Shown here: piece after piece, positions 1 through 34,100 of the stretch
Position numbering within the stretch: position 1 is the stretch's first letter
Layout: the number at the start of each line of letters is the position of its first letter
Assembly: GCA_902805735.1 (NCBI GenBank)
Contig: CADCTW010000157.1
Span: 1-43,513 of the forward strand
Source of the DNA: an uncultured Gemmatimonadota bacterium
GTDB taxonomy: Bacteria; Gemmatimonadota; Gemmatimonadetes; Longimicrobiales; Longimicrobiaceae
Direction of reading: 5' to 3'
DNA: 43,513 nucleotides
Notes under the pieces: generated by a model
Seen by the model: the letters and a program-made list of their open reading frames with translations, nothing else
The model's database searches: none
What the model was told of the DNA's origin: nothing
Made by a program: the position numbers and the translations under genes

Positions 1-199
1 CCTGCGCCTCGAAGAGCTGGTGCACGCACGCGGCGCGGGGGTACTCCGCGTCCGTGTCGTTCCACCGCGCCAGCACCTCCCGCCGCTCGGCCTCGGGGAG
101 CACGTCCAGCGTCCCCACCGCCCGCTCGGGCGCCACCTCCAGCGCCTCCACCAGCACCTCCAGCGCCCGGTGCATCATCGCGCACAGGCGCTCCGCGCC
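1..199. repeat. Near-identical direct repeat, copy 1 (partner 3217-3415)
   Basis: Bases 1-199 match 3217-3415 with about three mismatches; the two copies lie exactly 3216 bases (1072 codons, one module) apart. The match covers the end of a condensation domain and the linker into the next adenylation domain, and it breaks off abruptly near base 200. It points to recent module duplication or gene conversion. The match may extend past the window edge. Confidence 0.85.
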
Positions 200-3100
200 C
201 ACCGACTCCGGCGCGTGCGCGGTGAGCCCGAACCGCTCGCCCAGGTCGTCCACCGCGAGCACGATGGGGTAGTTGGTCCGCTCCTGGCTGCGGAGCGTGC
301 GCATCCCGTCTGCCCCCTCGCGCGCCTCCCCGGCCGCCGCGCCGTGCCGGTAGTTGAGCAGCGACGTGAAGAGGGGGGCGGGCGCCTGCACCCCGCTGCA
401 GCGCTGCGCCAGGGCGAGCGAGGCGTGCTCGCGGCGCATCAGCTCCGCCAGCTGCGCGTGGATGGCGCGTACGCTCGCCGCCGCACCCGCGGCGCCCACG
501 CGCACCCGCACCGGGAGGGTGTTGATGAAGAGGCCCACCGCGCGATCGGCCCCTCCCCCGCCCTCCATGCGGCCGAACAGCAGCGTTCCGAAGACCACGT
601 CGCCGCGCCCGGACGCCCGCGCCACGACCTGGGCCCACGCCAGGTGGCATATGCTGGCCGCGCTCACCCCCAGCGCGCGCGCCCGCTCGCCGATGCGGTG
701 TCCCAGCCCCTCCTCCACCATCCGCCGTCCCCGCTCGATCCCGGACCCGTCGCCCTGCACGTCCAGCAGCCCAAAGGGCGCGGTGGGCTCCTCCACGTCG
801 CCCAGCAGCCCGCGGAAGAACGCCTCGTGCTCCGCCTGCGCCCCCGCCCGCCGCGACTGCGCCACGTAGCCGCGGAACGGCACCGGCTCCGCAAGCTCGC
901 CGCCGCGGCCCGCCAGGTGCGCCCGCACCTCGGACTTGATCACCGCCAGCGTGGTGTGGTCGCCCGCCAGGTGGTGCCGCAGCTCCAGGAGCAGCCAGCG
1001 CCCCCCGGCCGCGTCGTGGGCCACGCACACCCGCAGCATCGGGGCGCGGCGCACGTCCACCCGCTGGCGGCGCGGGTCCAGCCGCGCGTACAGCTGCTCC
1101 GCCGCGTCGGCCGCCGGGTCCAGCTCCACCTCCTCCACCCGCAGCCGCGCCTGGCGCCACACCACCTGCACGGGCTCGCGCAGCCCCTCCCAGGCGATGG
1201 CCGTGCGCAGGATGTCGTGCCGGTCCACCACCGCCTGCAGCGCCGCCAGGTACGCGTCCAGCCGCTCGCGCGCGTCGAAGCTGCTGAGGATCCGGGTGAC
1301 GTACGGGTCGCGCTCGCCGCCCAGGAGGTGATGGAAGAGGATCCCTTCCTGGAGGGGCGCCAGCGGGTAGATGTCCTGCACGTTGGCCGCGCCGCCCGGC
1401 ACCGCCGCCACCACGGAGTCGATCTGCGCCTGCGTGAGCTCCACCAGCGGGAGCATCCCGGGGGTGATGGACCGGCAGCCTGCCGGGATGCCGTTGGGCG
1501 GAACCACCATCGCGACGGCTCCGCCCCCCACCTCCTCCGCCAGCGCGGACAGGGTGGGCCGGGCGTACAGCGCCCGCACGTCACCCGGCAACCCGCGCCG
1601 CCGCATCCGCTCGACGAGCGTGACCGCGAGGAGGGAGTGGCCGCCCAGCTCAAAGAAGTTGTCGTGCCGCCCCACCCGCTCCACCCCCAGCACCTCCGCC
1701 CACACCTCGGCCAGCGCCGCCTCCACCTCGCCCACGGGCGCTTCGTACCCGCGGGCCGCCGACGCATCGCCGCCGGGGGCGGGGAGGGCGCGGCGGTCCA
1801 CCTTGCCGTTGGGGGAGAGCGGCAGCGCATCCAGCCGCACGTACGCCGCCGGCACCATGTACTCCGGGAGCCGCGCGGCCAGGTGCGCGCGCAGCACGTC
1901 GGGCTCCACCGGCGCCCCCGCCACGTAGTAGGCCACCAGCCGCCGGCCGCCGGGGGCGTCTTCGCGCGCCACCACCACGGCCTCGCTCACCCCCGGGTAT
2001 CCGGCGAGGTGCCCCTCGATCTCCCCCAATTCCACCCGGAAGCCGCGCACCTTGACCTGCGCATCGTTCCTCCCGGCGAACTCGACCGTCCCGTCGGGCC
2101 GCCAGCGGCCCAGGTCGCCCGTGCGGTAGAGGCGCCCGCCCGGCTCCGTGCCGAACGGGTCGGGAACGAAGCGCTCCGCCGTGAGGGCGGGCCGGCCCAG
2201 GTACCCCCGCGCCAGCCCCACACCGCCGACGTGCAGCTCGCCCGCCACACCCACCGGCACGGGACGCCCCGCCCCGTCCAGGAGGTAGACGCGCTTGTTG
2301 GGGATGGGCACGCCGATGGGGGGGCTCTCCGCGCCGGGCGCTCCGCACAGGTGCAGCGTGGTGGCCACGGTGGCCTCGGTGGGCCCGTACCCGTTGACGA
2401 GGCGGCGCCCCGCGCCCCAGCGGGCCTGCACCGCCGGCGGCAGCACGTCGCCCGCGGAAACCAGCACGCGCAGCGACGGCAGAGTGGTGTGCGGCGGGAG
2501 GGCCGTGAGCACGGGAGGCGGGATGATGGCGTGCGTGACACCCTGCGACTCCACCACCGCGGCCAGCGCTTCGCCCACGGGGAGCTCCCCGGCGGGGAGG
2601 AGGTGCAGCGACCCGCCGTGGCCCAGCGCCAGCACCAGCTCGAACGCCCACCCGTCGAAGCTGAAGGAGGCGAACTGCAGGGCGCGGCTCTCCGGCCCGG
2701 CGCACAGCACACGCGCCTGCGCCACCACCAGGTTGCACACGCCGCGATGGGGCACCATCACCCCCTTGGGTACGCCGGTGGAGCCCGACGTGTAGACGAC
2801 GTACGCCAGGTGCTCCGGCGTGAGCGCTCCCGGCGCCGGGTCGTACGCGGGCGCATCCGCCCACGGGCACGGCTCCGCGTCCAGCGCCACCCGCGGCACT
2901 TCCGACGCGGCGAAGCGCTCCTCCAGCCGCGCCTGCGTCAGCAGCACCGCCGGCGCGCCGTCCGCCAGCATGTAGCGCAGCCGCTCCGCCGGGTACGCCG
3001 GGTCCAGCGGCAGGTACGCCCCGCCTGCCTTGAGCACCGCCAGCACCGCCACCACCATCTCCGGCGAGCGCTCCGCGCAGATCGCCACGCGCACATCCGG

Positions 3101-4860
3101 ACCCACGCCGCGCTCCGCCAGGTGGTGCGCCAGCCGGTTGGCCCGCGCGTTCAGCTCGCCGTAGCCCAGCGTCCCTCCCTCCCACACCAGCGCCGCCGCG
3201 CCGGGCGCGCGGGCGGCCTGCGCCTCGAAGAGCTGGTGCACGCACGCGGCGCGGGGGTACTCCGCGTCCGTGTCGTTCCACCGCGCCAGCACCTCCCGCC
3301 GCTCGGCCTCGGGGAGCACGTCCAGCGTCCCCACCGCCCGCTCCGGCGCCACCTCCAGCGCCTCCACCAGCACCTCCAGCGCCCGGTGCATCATGGCGCA
3401 CACGCGCTCCGCGCCGGCGGGGGCCTGCACCTCGGCCAGCAGCCGGAGCCGGTCGCCGAAGTCGTCCACCGCCACGTTGAACGGGTAGTGCGTGCGGTCG
3501 TCGCTGCGGCGAAGCTCCACCCCCTCCACCAGCGGGCGGCCCGGCCTGCTGTGCCGGTAGTTGAAGAGGGCGGAAAAGAGGGGGGCCGGCGCCTGCACCC
3601 GGCTGCAGCGCTGCGCCAGCGCGAGCGACGCGTGCTCGTGCGGCATCAGCTTCGCCAGCTGCGCGTGCATGGCGCGCACGCTCGCCGCGGCCCCCTCCGC
3701 CCCCACCCGCATGCGGACCGGGAGCGTGTTGATGGAGGGGCCCATCACCCGCTCCGTTGCCTCGCCCCCCTGCATGCGGCCCACCAGCACCGTTCCGAAC
3801 ACCACGTCGTCGCGGCCGGACACCCGCGCCAGGAGCTGGGCCCACGCCACGTGGCAGATGCTGGCCGCGCTCACCCCCAGCGCGCGCGCCCGCTCCCGCA
3901 CGCGGCCGGCCAGCCCCTCCTCCACCTCCAGCCGGGCGCGCTCCATCTCCGACCAGTCCGCCCGCAGCTCCAGCAGCCCGAAGGGGGCGGTGGGCTCCTC
4001 CACGTCGCCCAGCAGGCCGCGAAAGAACGCCTCGTGCTCCGCGCGCGCGCTCCCCAGCCGCGACTGCGCCACGTAGTTGCGGAAGGGCACCGGCTCCGGA
4101 AGCTCGTGCGCGCGCCCCGCCAGGTGCGCCTGGATCTCCGAGCGGAGCACCCCCATCGTGGTGTGGTCGCTCACGATGTGGTGGCGCAGGAGAAGGAGGA
4201 GCCACGAGCCGGGCGCCTCGCCGCGGGCGAGGAACACGCGCATGATGGGGGCTTCGCTCAGCCCGATGCGGAAGTGCCGCGGGTGGAAACGCGCGTACAG
4301 CTGCGCCTCCGCGTCGCCGGCGGGGAGCTCCACCTCCTCCACCCGCAGCGGCGCCTGGCGCCACACCACCTGCACCGGCTGCCGCAGCCCCTCCCACAGG
4401 ATCGCGGTGCGCAGCACGTCGTGCCGGGCGATGACCGCGCGCAGCGCGTCCAGGTACGCATCCACGAGCTCGCGGCGGTCGAAGCGGAGGAGCGCCTCCA
4501 GCAGGTACGTGTCGCGGTCCGTCTCCCTGAGATAGTGGAAGAGGATCCCCTCCTGGAGGGGCGCCAGGGGGTAGATGTCCTGGACGTTGGACGCCCCGCC
4601 CGGCACCCGCGCCACGATCCGGTCCAGCTCATCCTGGTCCAGCTCCGCCAGGGGAAAGGCGTCCGGCCGGATGGGGGGCGGGCGCCACCACTCGTCCCCC
4701 GCGTCGCCCATCATCTCCAGCAGCGCCGCCTTGTGCACGCGCAGCCCCTGGAGGAGGGCGGCGTCCACGTTCTCCTTGCGTCCCGAGATGAGGAGGTCGC
4801 CGTCGCGCCTGCGCAGGCGGACGTCGGCGGCGTGGAGTTGGCCCAGCAGCCCCTGCACCG

Positions 4861-4864
<4 letters not shown>
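1..4864 (-). CDS. NRPS, docking-C/E-A-T-C/E-(A...), 3' end outside window
   Basis: Multimodular peptide synthetase, open from its ATG at 4864 to the window edge. The ATG overlaps the stop of the upstream NRPS (ATGA), so translation is probably coupled. Residues 1-60 form a TubC-type docking domain. Then follow a condensation domain (about 80-520; core HHIVSDH near 232), an adenylation domain (about 545-1025; TSGSTG near 689), a carrier domain ([11 protein letters not shown] near 1070) and a second condensation domain (about 1130-1590; HHLAGDH near 1299). The window ends just as the next adenylation domain begins (HQLFEAQ). Both condensation domains have the look of dual C/E domains (PLAPLQEGILFH near their start, HHxxxDH rather than HHxxxDG), so the residue received from the upstream synthetase and the residue added here should both be D. 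The specificity positions read D-G-F-I-V-A-G-V-A-K, which I cannot assign. The class is certain; the product position and the end of the protein are not visible. Confidence 0.95.
3217..3415. repeat. Near-identical direct repeat, copy 2 (partner 1-199)
   Basis: Second copy of the repeat at 1-199. It sits at the junction between the first C/E domain and the adenylation domain of the truncated NRPS. Upstream of base 3415 the two condensation domains fall back to ordinary paralogue-level similarity. Confidence 0.85.
4680..4864 (-). other. TubC-type N-terminal docking domain
   Basis: The first 60 or so residues (MTVQGLLGQLHAADVRLRRR, continuing through a DLLISG strand and a helix ending HKAALLEMM) match the pattern of TubC_N docking domains: a short alpha-beta-beta-alpha fold that binds the C-terminal tail of the preceding synthetase. 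This fits a handover from the NRPS encoded just upstream. The call rests on recalled family pattern, not on a profile search. Confidence 0.75.
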
Positions 4865-11460
<6,596 letters not shown>

Positions 11461-11592
11461 GGTACCGGAGTAGTTGGCGTGCAAAAGAAACGCGAAACGG
11501 GACGGCGCCCGCACCCGAACGCCCGGCATCCGCCGGCCGCGCGGTGACCGCGGTGGGAACCTCGCCCCGCCGTCCCGGGCGAAGCGCCGCGC

Positions 11593-11613
11593 GCGCCTCT
11601 CCGGCGGAGGCGC
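11593..11613. repeat. Small inverted repeat between oxygenase and NRPS
   Basis: Seven-base perfect arms (gcgcctc / gaggcgc) around a 7-base loop, in the 178-base gap between the oxygenase stop and the next NRPS. No T-run follows in the direction of transcription. It may be chance in such GC-rich DNA or a weak mRNA structure. Nothing else is recognisable in the gap; I see no promoter there. Confidence 0.3.
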
Positions 11614-11638
11614 CGCGGCTCCCGCGAGGACGTCGGGG

Positions 11639-12649
11639 TCAGTCCTTCGCCGGGCCGGCGCCGTACGGCTCGGCCATCCCCACCACCACCTTGCGCTCGC
11701 CGGTGAACGGGGAGCGCGCGTGCGCCATCAGCATGTTGTCCAGCAGGAGGACGTCGTGCTGCTGCCAGGGGAAGACCAGCGCCTCGGCGTCGTAGGCGTC
11801 GCGGATGGCGGCGAACACCTCCGGCTCGATGGCGGCGCCGTCGCCGTAGTAGGTGTTGCGGGGGAGGTTCTCCTCGCCGAAATCCTCCAGCAGGATCTCC
11901 ACCAGCGCCGGGTCCAGGCTGCTGACGTGGAAGAGGTGGGCCTGGTTCATCCAGACCTTTTCGCCGGTGACCGGGTGGACGGCCACTCCCTGGCACACCT
12001 GCCGGGTGCGCAGGTGGTCGTCGCTCACCCACTCCGTCTCGATCCCCGCCTCGCGGCAGAACCGGTCCACCTCCTCCCGAGAGTCGGTCTGGAAGACGGT
12101 CTGCCACGAAAGGTCCATCCAGGGGGTGTAGTTGCGCACGTACATCACCCCCTTCTCCTCGAAGCGCCCCCGGATGCCGGAGGGGACCCGGTCGTAGACA
12201 CGGCGGCTGTCGGCGATGGGGGTCTCGCCGCCCGTGGCGGCCACCACCATCGACATGAAGCCGATCTTCATGGGCCACGTGGTCGTGTACGACATCTCCG
12301 TGTGGAACGGGATCCGCTGGTCGGGCGGGTACTCGGTGGAGGTGTAGATGTTTCCCTGCACCTGCGTGCGCGGGGAAGAGCGGTAGGTGTAGGGGAGGAG
12401 GTCGCCCGACGCCGACTGCATGAAGCGCTGGAACCCGTCCAGGCCCTGCACGTCGAAGCCCCGGAAGAGCACCGCGCCGGCGTCGTGCAGGGCGCTTTCC
12501 AGCCACGGGCGGGCCCCGGCCACGAAGTCGGCCAGCACCATCCCCGCCTCGGCGGGAGACGCCACGACGGGGGCGGTGGGGAAGCCTTCGAGCCGGCTAA
12601 CCCGTACCGCGGTGCCGGGGGCCTGCACTGTTTCCTGGTGTTGGGTCAC
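11639..12649 (-). CDS. SyrP/clavaminate-synthase-like Fe(II)/2-oxoglutarate oxygenase
   Basis: TauD/TfdA-superfamily oxygenase of 336 residues. The iron ligands are visible as H116 and E118 in FHTEMSY and H310 in [15 protein letters not shown], with R319 (FTGER) placed to bind 2-oxoglutarate. The first part of the triad is HxE rather than the TauD HxD, as in clavaminate synthase, AsnO and SyrP-like enzymes. Relatives in NRPS clusters hydroxylate the beta carbon of Asp, Asn or similar residues, free or bound to a carrier protein. The start is a GTG with a strong AAGGAG six bases upstream; there is no better ATG. The gene lies 76 bases after the giant NRPS and directly before the NRPS whose first module reads Asn, so beta-hydroxy-Asn is the most economical guess. 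The substrate is an inference; the family is secure. Confidence 0.9.
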   Translation of the reverse strand: MTQHQETVQAPGTAVRVSRLEGFPTAPVVASPAEAGMVLADFVAGARPWLESALHDAGAVLFRGFDVQGLDGFQRFMQSASGDLLPYTYRSSPRTQVQGNIYTSTEYPPDQRIPFHTEMSYTTTWPMKIGFMSMVVAATGGETPIADSRRVYDRVPSGIRGRFEEKGVMYVRNYTPWMDLSWQTVFQTDSREEVDRFCREAGIETEWVSDDHLRTRQVCQGVAVHPVTGEKVWMNQAHLFHVSSLDPALVEILLEDFGEENLPRNTYYGDGAAIEPEVFAAIRDAYDAEALVFPWQQHDVLLLDNMLMAHARSPFTGERKVVVGMAEPYGAGPAKD

Positions 12650-12655
12650 CTTTCG

Positions 12656-12661
12656 CTCCTT
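12656..12661 (-). promoter_or_regulatory. Ribosome binding site fixing the GTG start of the oxygenase
   Basis: AAGGAG read on the minus strand, six bases before the GTG at 12649. It is one of the clearest Shine-Dalgarno sequences in the window and is the reason for choosing the GTG start. Confidence 0.8.
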
Positions 12662-12725
12662 GCTGGGTTGATGCCCGGATCGGAGGCCGGGCTGGGGCTC
12701 GCGCCCCCCTTCGAAACCACGTCCA

Positions 12726-30671
<17,946 letters not shown>

Positions 30672-30742
30672 TGCCTGGTTTCGCCTCCGCGACGGTTACG
30701 CTGCTCCCGGGGCGTACGACTTCCTGGACTCGGCTTCACGAA

Positions 30743-30770
30743 TTCCGGCGGAGAGCGTGAATCGCCGGAA
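30743..30770. repeat. Inverted repeat in the leader of the giant NRPS
   Basis: Perfect eight-base arms ttccggcg / cgccggaa separated by 12 bases, about 75-100 bases before the NRPS start and inside the predicted 5' leader. No T-run follows, so it is not a typical terminator. It could be an operator for a dimeric regulator or an mRNA hairpin. Confidence 0.4.
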
Positions 30771-30911
30771 CCAACGCGGCGGTGAAGGCGTGGAAACGCA
30801 TGGAGGCCGGCTCCTGGGCGCGAGCGCGGCGACGCGCCCGCCCATTCGCCTGCGGGAGGCGCGCCCCCATAGCCGCGGCGCTATCCGTCCGTTTCCCAAA
30901 TATCTCCCGAC

Positions 30912-30940
30912 ACTCTACGCAGATACGCGCGCCCCGTCAA
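30912..30940 (-). promoter_or_regulatory. Candidate sigma70-type promoter for the giant NRPS
   Basis: On the minus strand, TTGACG (30940-30935), a 17-base spacer, then TAGAGT (30917-30912). The -35 box matches five of six consensus bases and the -10 box four of six, at the ideal spacing. Transcription would start near 30905, leaving a leader of about 235 bases before the NRPS start. It is the best-looking promoter I could find in any gap of this window. No experimental support. Confidence 0.5.
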
Positions 30941-30955
30941 CCCGGCCCCGGCCCC
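30932..30955 (-). promoter_or_regulatory. G-quadruplex-type motif overlapping the -35 box
   Basis: The minus strand reads GGGG-CC-GGGG-CC-GGG-TTGAC-GGGG, four G-runs with loops of 2, 2 and 5 bases. The third loop is most of the -35 hexamer. It fits the usual G3+N1-7 pattern on the non-template strand. Such motifs arise often by chance in GC-rich DNA, so function is speculative. Confidence 0.35.
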
Positions 30956-31181
30956 GGCGGGACCACGGCACCACGCTCCGCGTACGCGGCAAAGCCGTGA
31001 ACCGGGGGCTTCCGGCGGCGGCCAAAATCGCGCCTCCTGCGCCACCGTGTTTACTTCTTCGGCGCACCTGCCCGTCATCCGTCCGGCGCGGACCGGGGCG
31101 CATCCGCCAGGAAGTCCATGCCTTCGCCCGGGCGGCCGGACCGCCGCGGGGAACCGGGGATGATACGTTCCGCAATCGATA

Positions 31182-34100
31182 TTATCCGTCCGGCCGCCCT
31201 GCCGGGCGGCCACCGTTCCCTCCGGGTCCCGCGCCGCCGGCTCGCCGCGAGGGAGGGACCGGCGCCAGGGCTTCGGCCAGGAGGGCGGCGAGCGTGCGGA
31301 CGTGAGGCTCCCGCACCAGGGTGAAGTGGTTTCCCGGGACCACCGCGCTCCGCACCGTTCCGGTGGTGAGCGCCCCCCAGCGCGCCGCCTCCGCGGCCGC
31401 CGAGCCGGCCCGGTCGCCCGCCACCACCAGCAGCAGGTCCGACGCGCAGGGCCCGGGGCGGTAGCTGGCGGCGGCGGCCGCGTTCCGGCGGAAGACCGTC
31501 CAGAGCCGCTCGAAATCGGCGAACCCGAGCTCGCCCGGGACCAGCCCGGCCGCGCGCGCATCCTCCCACACCCGCCCCAGCGGCTGGGCCGGGGCGAGGG
31601 CGAGGGCCTCCGCGGCCGGGGAGGCACCCCGCGCCCCGCCGAGGCCCAGGTGGGCCAGGAAGCTGGCCAGCATCCGGGGATCTTCCGCGGCGGCGGCGGG
31701 CGGGGCGGCTCGTGGGGCCACGGAGTCCACCAGGGCGAGCAGCTCCACCTCCTCGCCCGCCGCTTCCAGCCTGCGCGCCATCTCGAACGCGACCAGCCCG
31801 CCCATGGACCAGCCGCCCAGGCGGTACGGCCCCTCCCTCTGCACGGTGCGGAGCTCCGCCAGGTAGTCGGCCGCCATCTCCTCCACACGGGTGGGGGGGA
31901 GGTCGCCCCCCTGCACCCCGCGGGACTGCAGGCCGTAGAAGGGCCGGCCGGAGCCCAGGTGCCGCGCCAGCGGGGCGTACGAGACTACCTCGCCTCCCGC
32001 GGAGTGCACGAAGAAGAGGGGCGGCTCGGCTCCCGCCGGCTGGATGGGCACCAGCGGGCCCTGCGCCGTGGCCGCCTCGCCCGTCCGCAGCGCGCGGGCC
32101 AGCTGCTCCACGGTGGGGCCCGCGAGCAGCGTCGCCACGGGCACCCGGCGGCCGGTGAGCCGCTCCACGGCCGCGAGGAGGCGCAGCACCGCCAGCGAGT
32201 GCCCCCCCGCGTCGAAGAAGTTGTCCGTGACCCCCACCCGGCCGGTGCCCAGCACCTCCTCCCACACGCGCAGGAGCCGCTGCTCCAGCGCGTCGCGCGG
32301 CGCCAGGTACTCCCGGGTCCTCTCCACCTCGGGCGCCGGGAGCCGGCGGCGGTCCACCTTGCCCGTGGGGGTGAGCGGAAGTGCATCCAGCACCACCACG
32401 GCGGCCGGCACCATGTGCTCCGGCAGCCGCTCCCTCACCCACTCCCGCAGCTCCCGCGGACGGGGCGCTTCTCCCCGCGCCACCACGTACCCCACCAGCC
32501 GCCGCTCCCCCCCGCCGTCGCCGCGCACCACCACCGCCGCCTGCGCGACGCCCGGGTGGCGGCACAGCGCCGACTCGATCTCCCCCGGCTCGATGCGGAA
32601 GCCGCGCACCTTTTCCTGCGCGTCGTCCCTGCCCAGGAACTCCAGCACGCCCGTGCGGCGCCAGCGGGCCCGGTCGCCCGTGCGGTACATCCGCGCCCCC
32701 GGTTGGGGGGAGAACGGGTCCGGGACGAAGCGTTCGGCGGTCAGCCCCGGCCGGCCCAGGTACCCGCGCGCCACGCCCGCCCCGCCCAGGCACAGCTCCC
32801 CGGGCACCCCCGCCGGAACCGGCTCTCCGGCCGCGTCCAGCACGTACGCCCGCCGCCCCGGGAGCGGGCCCCCGATGGGTACCCGCGCGCCCGCGTCCTC
32901 CGGATCCCGCGGGAGCTCGTGCAGGGTGGCGGTGATGGTGGTCTCGGTGGGGCCGTACGCGTTGAGGAGGCGCACCTCCCCCAGCGGCCCGCGCCGCCAG
33001 ACGGCGACCGCCTCCGGCGACATGCGCTCTCCCCCGGCGATCACCAGGCGCAGGCGGTGCGGCGGGAAGGCCCCGGCCGCGGCCCACGCCGCGGCCGCCT
33101 GCTGCCAGTAGGCGGTCGGCAGGTTGGCCACGGTGACCCCTTCCGCGGCGATGGCGCGGGCGAGCTCCGCCGCGCTCCGGATCTCGCGGGGGCGCAGCAT
33201 CACCGCGGCACCGCAGACCAGGGCGGAGAGGATCTGCTCCAGCGAGGGATCGAAAACGGCCGCCGCGAACTGGAGCACCCGGTCCGCCGCCGTGATCCCG
33301 TAGGCCGCGCGGACCGTGGTGACGTGGGCGGCCAGGGCGCCGTGTCCCACCATCACCCCCTTGGGGATGCCGGTGGAGCCGGAAGTGTACATTACGTACG
33401 CCAGGCTCCCGGCCCGCGCCGCGGTCGCCGGCGGGGCCGGGCTCTCCGCCCGCTCGTCGAGGAGCACCACTTCGGCGGCGCCGGGGGGGAGGCGCGCCTC
33501 GGTGCCGCTCGTCGCCACGACGACGGCGAGCGCCGCGTCCCGGGCCAGGAAGCCCAGGCGCTCCGCGGGCGTCGCCGGGTCTAGCGGGACGTAGACGCCG
33601 CCCGCCTTCCACGTCGCCAGCAGCGCCACCACCAGCCCGGGCGAGTGCTCCACGCAAACGCCTACGCGCACCTCCGGACCCACGCCCTTGCCGCGCAGCA
33701 GGTGCGCCAGAGCGTTCGCCCTGCGGTCCAGGCCGGCGTAGGTGAGCGCTTCGGCCCCGCACACCAGCGCCTGCGCGTCCGGGGTGCGGCGCGCCTGCGC
33801 CTCGAACATCCCGAGCACGCACTCCGTCGTGGGGCCCGGGTCTTCCCCGCTCCCCCACCCCAGCACCCGCCGGCGCTCTTCCGCCGTCTGCAGCGGCACC
33901 TCGCGCACACCCGCCTCCGGGTCCGCCAGCACCGCATCCAGCAGCGCGCGGAAGTGCCGGAGCATCCGCGCGGCGGTGCCCTCCTCGAACAGGTCGGTGC
34001 TGTACTCCAGCCCCCCCGCCAGGCCGCCCCCCGCCTCTTCCAGGGAAAGGGTGAGGTCGAACTTGGCCACTGCGGAGCGCAGCGGCTCCGGCCGGGTGCG

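Larger units (their letters stand above)
30672..31181. other. 510-base non-coding gap between TE synthetase and giant NRPS
   Basis: I find no credible gene here on either strand. Read on the minus strand it holds, in order: the stop of the TE synthetase; a short AT-richer patch (TAATATCGATTG); weak GC-rich dyads that could end the upstream transcript (near 31080-31095, five-base arms); a GGGGCC-repeat followed by a candidate promoter; a leader of about 235 bases with one inverted repeat; and the start of the giant NRPS. It is the longest gap in the window and the natural place for separate control of the second half of the cluster. Confidence 0.7.

Noticed and set aside
30696..30899. Possible 67-residue leader peptide (TTG start) before the giant NRPS
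   Set aside because: The start would fall only a few bases after the predicted transcription start, the sequence is Arg/Pro/Ala-rich without a recognisable pattern, and an alternative stop-free frame is expected by chance.
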